This document shows, in pieces, positions 58,006 through 64,000 of a DNA stretch of 64,000 bases (position 1 is the first letter of the stretch; the number at the start of each line of letters is the position of its first letter). The position numbers and the translations under genes were made by a program. This DNA comes from Exilibacterium tricleocarpae (GTDB lineage Bacteria; Pseudomonadota; Gammaproteobacteria; Pseudomonadales; Cellvibrionaceae), in assembly GCF_007004655.1 (NCBI RefSeq), contig NZ_ML660109.1, positions 48,569 to 112,568 on the forward strand, in the 5' to 3' direction. The notes beneath the pieces were generated by a model. It was given only the letters and a program-made list of their open reading frames with translations, was not told where the DNA came from and made no database searches.

Positions 58006-59289
58006 ATGATTACAAAAGCCATTCTCGCCATTGCTATTCTAAAAAATGTCGTTCTACAAAGAGCTGCACCGAAAAAAATCGCTGTTGGTGTAATTGCCTT
58101 TTTTGTTTCAATTTTCTCGTATGCTGACCAGGGGGTTCAGGAAAGTGAAGCGACGGCGGTAGTCAGAAACTACTTGTATACCGTGTCCAATGTCGCTGGC
58201 GATAATTCAATAATCGGCTACCGGGTCAGGGCAAACGGCTCTTTGCGGGAGCTTGCCGGTTCTCCGTTTCCAACAGGTGGTTCCGGAGCCGGAGCGGTTA
58301 TATTTAATCAAGCGGGGCTGGTAGCCAGTGAGGATGAAAGGTTCCTGTTTGCCGTCAACCCTGGCAGCAACAGTATTTCGGTGATGGAAGTCAGGGGTAA
58401 TGGGAGCCTGCGACCCTTGATAGGCAGCCCTTTTTCCTCCGGCGGTGTGTTCCCGGTAAGTATAGCTTTGAGAGGTGATCTGCTCTATGTCTCTCACTTG
58501 GGGACTGACTTCTCCACCTGTGAGTTTTGTGACATCCGGGGCTTTCGCGTTAATATCAACGGCAGAGCCGTGACGGCCTCACCTTTGCCCGAGGCTACTG
58601 TATCTTTCGACGTCAATCCCCCTCGAGTGCCGTTTGCCATCGGTTTCAATCCCGCTGGGGATGTATTGGTTGCAGCGCGTTTTCCATTTTCGCCACAGCC
58701 GCCTGAAACCAGCAATATAGATACGTTCCAGGTGGACTCTGTAACCGGACGGTTAACACCTGCCCCGGGTTCGCCCTCTGTCAGCCAGGACCCGCAACCC
58801 ATTGGTTTTGGCTTTCGACCCACCAACCCAACACAGTTACTGATTTCCAATGTCGTGGCGATCAATGAGCAGCCCGGTTCGATGTCGTCATACCTTATGG
58901 CGGAGACAGGTCAAATTGCCCCTATTGTTGATGAATCCTTTCCAAGTGGCGGACAGGAAGCTACTTGTTGGGTGGAGTTTACTTCCAACGGCCGATATGT
59001 TTTCGCCACCAATACGTTTAGTGACAGTATAACCACCTACGAAATGGACGAGGCCGGTTTGCTCAGGATAATTGAGGTTGAACCTGTTCCCAACGAAGCG
59101 AGCGTCGAAGCCTGGCCGCTTGAGATAGTTATCTCCAATGACGATAGCTATATCTATACGGTCCATGGCCAGGGTGGCTATGTCTCCAGCTACGAGACGA
59201 CAGACGGCAGGATCGAAGCGCTGCGCAGTCAACCAGGGCCTCTGCCCCCCGGATCGCAGCCATTCGGGCTTGTGTACATGAGCAAATAG
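58006..59289 (+). CDS. Exported beta-propeller protein (lactonase-like, PF10282 type)
   Basis: A 427-residue protein. A hydrophobic export segment 'IAVGVIAFFVSIFSYADQ' lies after an unusually long basic leader (1-25). The rest is a repeated propeller: 'NYLYTVSNVAGDNSIIGYRV', 'LFAVNPGSNSISVMEVRGNG', 'YVFATNTFSDSITTYEMDEA', 'YIYTVHGQGGYVSSYETTDG'. These blades match the 6-phosphogluconolactonase-like family, though in exported members the role is often unknown. A GGAGTGA site precedes ATG. It opens the rightward run leading to the megasynthase and may act on the product outside the cell (inference). Confidence 0.85.
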   Translation: MITKAILAIAILKNVVLQRAAPKKIAVGVIAFFVSIFSYADQGVQESEATAVVRNYLYTVSNVAGDNSIIGYRVRANGSLRELAGSPFPTGGSGAGAVIFNQAGLVASEDERFLFAVNPGSNSISVMEVRGNGSLRPLIGSPFSSGGVFPVSIALRGDLLYVSHLGTDFSTCEFCDIRGFRVNINGRAVTASPLPEATVSFDVNPPRVPFAIGFNPAGDVLVAARFPFSPQPPETSNIDTFQVDSVTGRLTPAPGSPSVSQDPQPIGFGFRPTNPTQLLISNVVAINEQPGSMSSYLMAETGQIAPIVDESFPSGGQEATCWVEFTSNGRYVFATNTFSDSITTYEMDEAGLLRIIEVEPVPNEASVEAWPLEIVISNDDSYIYTVHGQGGYVSSYETTDGRIEALRSQPGPLPPGSQPFGLVYMSK

Positions 59290-59297
59290 TGTAGCGC

Positions 59298-59321
59298 GCC
59301 CGCACTGCGATTTGTGCGGGC
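59298..59321 (+). terminator. Hairpin after the propeller gene
   Basis: An eight-base-pair stem GCCCGCAC/GTGCGGGC with an eight-base loop, without a U-tract. It could weaken readthrough into the thioesterase gene. Confidence 0.45.
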
Positions 59322-59364
59322 TCCTGATATCACCACACGCTTGTGACTTTTCTGGGGTGAGAAA

Positions 59365-60123
59365 ATGTGGGATTTTGTTGGCAATAAAGTAAACGCCGGG
59401 TTACCCAACCTTTTATGCTTTCCATTTGCCGGAGGCAGTCCTCTCACGTTCAGACTTTGGCCACCGGCACTGGAGATGAATATTTTCGTCGCCAATCGCC
59501 CCGAATCAGAGACTTCGAACTGCACGCTCACAGATATAGCCGCCAGCCAGTTGAATAGCTTGCAGGCCGCTAATTTCAGTTTCGAAAATCAGTACTTTAC
59601 TTTCGGTCATAGCCTGGGCGCGCTGAACAGCTATGAATTTGCGGTTGAAATACAGCGACGCGGGTTGCCGCCGCCGGCCTGTTCGTTTTTTTCGGGAATG
59701 AGTGCGCCACACGTGGCGGATGGAGAAATATTCACCCCGCCGGAGGAAGACAGCGACGAGGGGTTTTTGAGCCTGTTGAAAAAATTCAGGGGAACGCCTG
59801 AAAGTGTATTGAATGATCCGGACATGATGAGCTATTTGCTGCCGGGTATAAAGAGCGACTTTAAGCTGCTGTGGGGCTATAAGTTGAGGCACCGAATCCG
59901 GTTGCAAAACCCAATTTGTGTCTATTTTTCCGAAAGCGATTCATTGATACCTTGCGATAGCATGGGAGAGTGGGAATTTTACAGTGATGATTGTGCGTTT
60001 AGGAAATTTTTTGGGGACCACTTCTATCTACAGTCAAACGCGGCAGACTTTCTCATCGATTTGAGGCATCAGATTACCTCAGGGATCGCCAATGCCCAAG
60101 GAGAGGCGCTGCCTGAAAATTAA
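59365..60123 (+). CDS. Type II thioesterase of a polyketide/peptide synthase cluster
   Basis: A 252-residue alpha/beta hydrolase of the GrsT/TEII family. 'NLLCFPFAGGSPLTFRLWPP' is the typical opening; Ser83 in 'GHSLGA', Asp192 in 'SESDSLIP' and His219 in 'GDHF' form the triad. Such enzymes remove wrong acyl groups from carrier proteins. A GGGGTGAG site precedes ATG. It lies 81 bp upstream of the FAAL-PKS gene and is surely part of the cluster. Confidence 0.92.
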   Translation: MWDFVGNKVNAGLPNLLCFPFAGGSPLTFRLWPPALEMNIFVANRPESETSNCTLTDIAASQLNSLQAANFSFENQYFTFGHSLGALNSYEFAVEIQRRGLPPPACSFFSGMSAPHVADGEIFTPPEEDSDEGFLSLLKKFRGTPESVLNDPDMMSYLLPGIKSDFKLLWGYKLRHRIRLQNPICVYFSESDSLIPCDSMGEWEFYSDDCAFRKFFGDHFYLQSNAADFLIDLRHQITSGIANAQGEALPEN

Positions 60124-60204
60124 GCGGTGTATTGAGCGTCTGCCCGCGCGCACAAAAGCTATTTACGAGTCGCCGTATACCGCCTGCAAATGGGACTGTG
60201 ATTT

Positions 60205-63200
60205 ATGAGTAAGTACATAAAATATAGAAGCTTTAATGACGCCGTTTTGAAGGCGGCCAGCTCCGCGGCGGCCACCGGTAAGGGCGTTGTATTCAGAACA
60301 TTTGCAGATGAAAAACGATTTGATGACTTTCTCTCTTATCGTGACTTGATAAGCAAAGCTGCCTCGCTTGCCAGCTTAATTAGTCAAGAGCACCGGGCGG
60401 GCGAGCGGGCACTGTTGATGTGTCCTACCGGAATAGACTATGTCATTGGTTTCATGGCCAGTCTGTTTTCGGGTATTGTTGTAATACCGGTATATCCGCC
60501 CAAAAAATACAGAAATAATTGGGAGAGGCTGAATTCAATCGTTGAAGATGCCGAGCCGAGTCTGCTGTTTACCGTTGGCGGCGATCGCGATTTATATATC
60601 GAACACTTTGACCGTTTGGAAAAGCAGGGTATAAAAGTCCTGTTGCTCGATAAGCTCGAGACGAAGCCATTGAATGGCTATGATAGGTTCATCGGCGGCT
60701 TGGATGACCTGGCCTACTTGCAGTATACGTCGGGATCAACCAATGCCCCAAAGGGCCTGCGTGTTACCCACCGCAATATACTGCACAATATGGAGGCAAC
60801 CAGAGAAAGCTTACGATTGCCGAAAGAAAAGATATTCGTTTCCTGGCTCCCTTTCTATCACGATATGGGACTGGTTGGCACCTTGCTGCAGGCGCTCTAC
60901 TTCTCTGCCGATTATATCTTTATGTCGCCATTTGACTTTGTGAAAAATCCGTTCGAATGGCTCAGGGCAATTTCCGACTATAAGGCAACGATAAGTTGGG
61001 CCCCAAATTTTGCCTATGACTTGTGTGTGGATAAAGTTAGCGAAGATCAGGCCGGAAGTCTTGATTTAAGCGCCTGGCGTGTTGCCGCCAATATGGCGGA
61101 ACCCGTGCGCGGTGATACCTTAAAGCGATTTTCGAATAAATTTTCCGTTTCGGGCTTTTCTCCCGAGAACCTATGCCCGGCTTACGGCATGGCTGAAACC
61201 ACGCTGACCATCACCGCCTCGCCTGCAAATGACAAGCCAGTGTTTATCGACGTCTCAGCCGAGTCTTTTACACAGGGTAAAGTGGTTTTATATGAAGAAG
61301 CATTGCACGGGGGTAAAAAGATCACTTTAGCGGGTTCAGGCAAGGTAGCCGCTGATCAGCGGGTCATTGTCGTGAATCCGGACTCGGGGGAGTTGCTAAC
61401 CGATAAGCAGGTCGGCGAGATATGGGTATCTGGAGAAAGTGTCACTGACGGATACTACAACAGGGGTAGTTTTGATGCGGGCGCTTTTAATGGTAGCTGT
61501 AAGCAATATGACGGCCAAGTATTTCTAAAAACCGGTGATCTTGGTTTTTTTGACAGCGGCGAGTTGTTTGTTACCGGGCGAAAAAAGGATTTGATTATCA
61601 TCCGTGGCGAAAACCACTACCCGCAGGATGTGGAGTTGACAGTGCAGAAATGCCACTCCTTATTTCGAAAAGGCTGTATCGCGGCGTTTAGGATAGAGGA
61701 AAACCAGATTGACAAACTCGTCGTTGTGGCGGAGGTCAGAAAAGCCACTATATCAATGCGCGAGAAAAATTCGTTGATTAGTGCGGCGAAGAGTGCGGTC
61801 TTGAAAGAGTACGGCATCAGCTTACACCACCTGGTGTTGCTGCCACCGGGCAGCTATTTGCGAACATCCAGCGGCAAGGTGCAGCGGTCGTTAAGCCATA
61901 AAAAATACCTCAATGGCGAACTGACAACAGTCGACGTTGCCGTTGGTAGTAGAGAAACCCTTGTAAACGGGGAGAAGGCAGCCAGTGCCGTTGCTACCGT
62001 TGATTGGTTGAAGGCCATGTTGGCGGGGCTTTTGAATATTCCTGTCAATACGTTGAATAGTGATGCCCCCATGGCTGATTTCGGGTTGGATTCGCTGACT
62101 GCCACCCAGTTTTCTGAGTTGATCAGTAGACGCCTCGGCAGAACAGTGCCGTTGGAAGTGGCTTACGATTATCCGACGTTGTCCCTTTTAGCTGATTATT
62201 TGGCGGAAATCGATACGCCCCGTGGGGATTGCCCGCCTTCTCAATCGGTTGTTGACCTGAACGAAGATACGGCAATTATTGGTATGGCCTGCAGGTTTCC
62301 CCGGGCCGAGAGTATAGATCAATTTTGGAAACTGATCCTTGCGGGAGGCGATGGGATTTCCGATATTGGCAAAAGCCGCTGGGCGTTAAATGCCCATGAG
62401 TTACAGGGCGAATTTTCTGCTTTGACAAAAGGTGGCTTCCTGAAAGATATTGCCCGGTTTGACTGCGGTTTCTTTTCGATTACGCCCCGTGAAGCTGAGT
62501 GTATGGACCCCCAGCAGCGGCTGTTATTGGAACTTTGCCATCAAGCCCTTGAGGATGCAGGGCTCTCGCAAGAGATGGTAAACGGTACCCGGGCCGGGGT
62601 CTATATCGGTATCAGCGATGCGGACTACGCCCGCCAACAACTTAAATTGGGTGTCGATAAAGCAAGTTATGCCGGAACCGGCAGCGCCCTCAGTATTGCC
62701 GCAAATCGTATTTCTTACTATTGGAACTTGAAAGGGCCCAGTGTTGCGATTGACACGGCATGTTCTTCCTCGCTTGCCGCTTTACACAATGCCTGTAAAG
62801 ACCTGAGCCTCGGCGAAGTCGATATGGCGATAGTCGGTGCCGTCAATCTACTGGTCAGCCCGGATATATCCACAGTCTATAAAAAAGCGAATATGCTCTC
62901 GCCCGACTCGCTGTGTAAAGTTTTCGACGATAACGCCAACGGCTATGTGCGTGGCGAAGGCTGTGGTGTGGTGATATTGAAGCGCAAAAAAGCAGCCGCA
63001 AGTGCGGGCGATCCCGTTTATGCACTGATCAAAGGGTCTGCGGTCATGCAGGATGGTAAGAGTAACGGTCTTACTGCGCCGGTTGGTCCCGCGCAAGAGG
63101 CGACAATAAGGAGAGCGCTTGCCAAGGCGAAGCTCGCACCTGCCGACTTAACTTACGTTGAGGCCCATGGCACCGGCACGGCACTGGGAGACCCGATTGA

Positions 63201-64000
63201 AGTCTCGGCACTATCCAGTGTCTTTTGCGCCGATAAAACGCGGAGCACCCCGCTATTGGTCGGTTCAGTTAAAGCGAATATCGGGCACCTGGAAAGTGCG
63301 GCCGGCATGGCCGGCCTTATAAAAGTGGCGCTAAGTCTTAAGCATCAACTATTGCCGCCGCAAATTCATCTGCGCAAGCCCAGTACCAAGATTCCCTGGA
63401 ATCAAAACGGTATCACAGTCGTGCCGACAGAGCCGTTAACCTGGCCTGTTGCGCAGGCGCCCCGGCGAGCCGGAGTCAGTTCGTTTGGCTTTGGCGGCAC
63501 GCTGGCCCATGCGATCCTGGAACAGGCGCCGCCGCACGAGCGGCCGGCGGCGCAATATCCGCCCCGCGAACCGGCCGTGTTGTGTATCTCCGCAAAAAGT
63601 CCCGCCGCCCTGGCGGCGTTGCGCGAGCGCTATCTGACTTTCCTGCAGGAGACACCGGAGCCGGCGATCGGCGATCTCTGCTACACCGCCGCGGTGGGCC
63701 GTAGCCATTTTCCCTACCGGCTCGCGGTGACCGGCACGACCGCAGTGCAATTGCATGATGCGTTATCGCAGGCCGAGTTACCGACTGCGCCGGCTTCGTC
63801 GCCGAAGGTGGCCTGGCTGTGCAGCGGCCAGGGTTCCCAGTACGCGGGTATGGGCCACCAACTCTATCAACAAGAACCGGTGTTTCGCGCCGAGATCGAT
63901 CGCTGCGCCGACCTCTTGGCCGATGAACTGGACCTGCCGCTGACCACCCTGCTGTGGGGCGAGGCCGGCGATCGCCTGGACGAGACCTGCTACACCCAAC
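60205..64000 (+). CDS. FAAL-ACP-KS-AT megasynthase, N-terminal 1265 residues (continues beyond window)
   Basis: Open from ATG 60205 to the window end. Residues 1-580: fatty acyl-AMP ligase, with 'YTSGSTNAPKG' (about 173) and 'IIIRGENHYPQDVE', diagnostic of FAAL rather than CoA ligase. Acyl carrier protein about 590-670, Ser630 in 'DFGLDSLTA' taking the phosphopantetheine arm. Ketosynthase about 688-1110 with Cys853 in 'DTACSSS', His988 in 'EAHGTGT' and His1028 in 'NIGHLES'. The acyltransferase begins near 1200 ('LCSGQGSQYAGMG') and is cut before its active serine. It activates a fatty acid, loads it on the ACP and extends it: a lipo-polyketide or hybrid product. From about 63430 on, base composition turns clearly more GC-rich. 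Confidence 0.95.
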   Translation, partial: MSKYIKYRSFNDAVLKAASSAAATGKGVVFRTFADEKRFDDFLSYRDLISKAASLASLISQEHRAGERALLMCPTGIDYVIGFMASLFSGIVVIPVYPPKKYRNNWERLNSIVEDAEPSLLFTVGGDRDLYIEHFDRLEKQGIKVLLLDKLETKPLNGYDRFIGGLDDLAYLQYTSGSTNAPKGLRVTHRNILHNMEATRESLRLPKEKIFVSWLPFYHDMGLVGTLLQALYFSADYIFMSPFDFVKNPFEWLRAISDYKATISWAPNFAYDLCVDKVSEDQAGSLDLSAWRVAANMAEPVRGDTLKRFSNKFSVSGFSPENLCPAYGMAETTLTITASPANDKPVFIDVSAESFTQGKVVLYEEALHGGKKITLAGSGKVAADQRVIVVNPDSGELLTDKQVGEIWVSGESVTDGYYNRGSFDAGAFNGSCKQYDGQVFLKTGDLGFFDSGELFVTGRKKDLIIIRGENHYPQDVELTVQKCHSLFRKGCIAAFRIEENQIDKLVVVAEVRKATISMREKNSLISAAKSAVLKEYGISLHHLVLLPPGSYLRTSSGKVQRSLSHKKYLNGELTTVDVAVGSRETLVNGEKAASAVATVDWLKAMLAGLLNIPVNTLNSDAPMADFGLDSLTATQFSELISRRLGRTVPLEVAYDYPTLSLLADYLAEIDTPRGDCPPSQSVVDLNEDTAIIGMACRFPRAESIDQFWKLILAGGDGISDIGKSRWALNAHELQGEFSALTKGGFLKDIARFDCGFFSITPREAECMDPQQRLLLELCHQALEDAGLSQEMVNGTRAGVYIGISDADYARQQLKLGVDKASYAGTGSALSIAANRISYYWNLKGPSVAIDTACSSSLAALHNACKDLSLGEVDMAIVGAVNLLVSPDISTVYKKANMLSPDSLCKVFDDNANGYVRGEGCGVVILKRKKAAASAGDPVYALIKGSAVMQDGKSNGLTAPVGPAQEATIRRALAKAKLAPADLTYVEAHGTGTALGDPIEVSALSSVFCADKTRSTPLLVGSVKANIGHLESAAGMAGLIKVALSLKHQLLPPQIHLRKPSTKIPWNQNGITVVPTEPLTWPVAQAPRRAGVSSFGFGGTLAHAILEQAPPHERPAAQYPPREPAVLCISAKSPAALAALRERYLTFLQETPEPAIGDLCYTAAVGRSHFPYRLAVTGTTAVQLHDALSQAELPTAPASSPKVAWLCSGQGSQYAGMGHQLYQQEPVFRAEIDRCADLLADELDLPLTTLLWGEAGDRLDETCYTQ

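Overview
The window looks like a stretch of the chromosome of a free-living, GC-rich gammaproteobacterium. YheU, EpmC, TrmL, MnmC, TrhO and TrhP homologues, an FNR/Anr regulator beside a hemN-type gene, and an aminotransferase (alaA type) divergent from msrB all fit the Pseudomonadales/Cellvibrionales side of the class. The species cannot be named from the sequence alone.

Layout. 1-5.6 kb: the end of GAPDH, pyruvate kinase, BolA, TrhO and an unknown lipoprotein. 5.7-11.2 kb: a DUF4202 gene behind an Anr-type oxygen sensor, a HemN-like protein that has lost its radical-SAM cysteines, a perfect Anr box, and a histidine kinase. 11.2-21 kb: CobB and TrhP, a diguanylate cyclase, glutaminyl cyclotransferase, a REP-like inverted repeat, a ComFB protein, the trmL-flavodoxin-mnmC operon, a VIT-family transporter and a GcvR-type ACT protein. 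21-30.5 kb: an exported methyltransferase behind a repeated ribosome-binding site, YheU, a 7TMR-DISM hybrid kinase, a hydrolase, an ABM protein, TusA, and an overlapping operon of gamma-glutamylcyclotransferase, EpmC and a 5'-3' exonuclease. 30.5-36.5 kb: a complete soluble NAD-linked formate dehydrogenase operon (fdsG-B-A, fdhD/fdsC, fdsD). 37-54.7 kb: SIMPL and TPR-like exported proteins, a glycosyltransferase, Ada with its oxygenase partner, an M28 peptidase, a double DsbA/HCCA-isomerase-like protein divergent from an AraC regulator, PdxB, an ATP-NAD kinase-like protein, an RlmI-like methyltransferase, an AlaA-type aminotransferase and MsrB.

54.9-64 kb: tRNA-Glu and tRNA-Gly mark the border of an island. 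It holds the tail of a tyrosine integrase, a VRR-NUC nuclease fragment, about 2 kb of AT-rich decayed DNA, and then the start of a biosynthetic cluster: a beta-propeller protein, a type II thioesterase and a FAAL-ACP-KS-AT megasynthase that runs off the window.

Themes. Five genes act on tRNA wobble position 34 (TrhO, TrhP, MnmC, TrmL, TusA). Intergenic regions carry many short perfect or near-perfect tandem arrays (7-18 bp units), each with its own unit and often just upstream of a start codon. Two or three larger palindromic, REP-like elements are also present. The strongest candidates for new biology are the cysteine-less HemN-like protein at an Anr-controlled hemN locus and the FAAL-initiated lipo-polyketide cluster.
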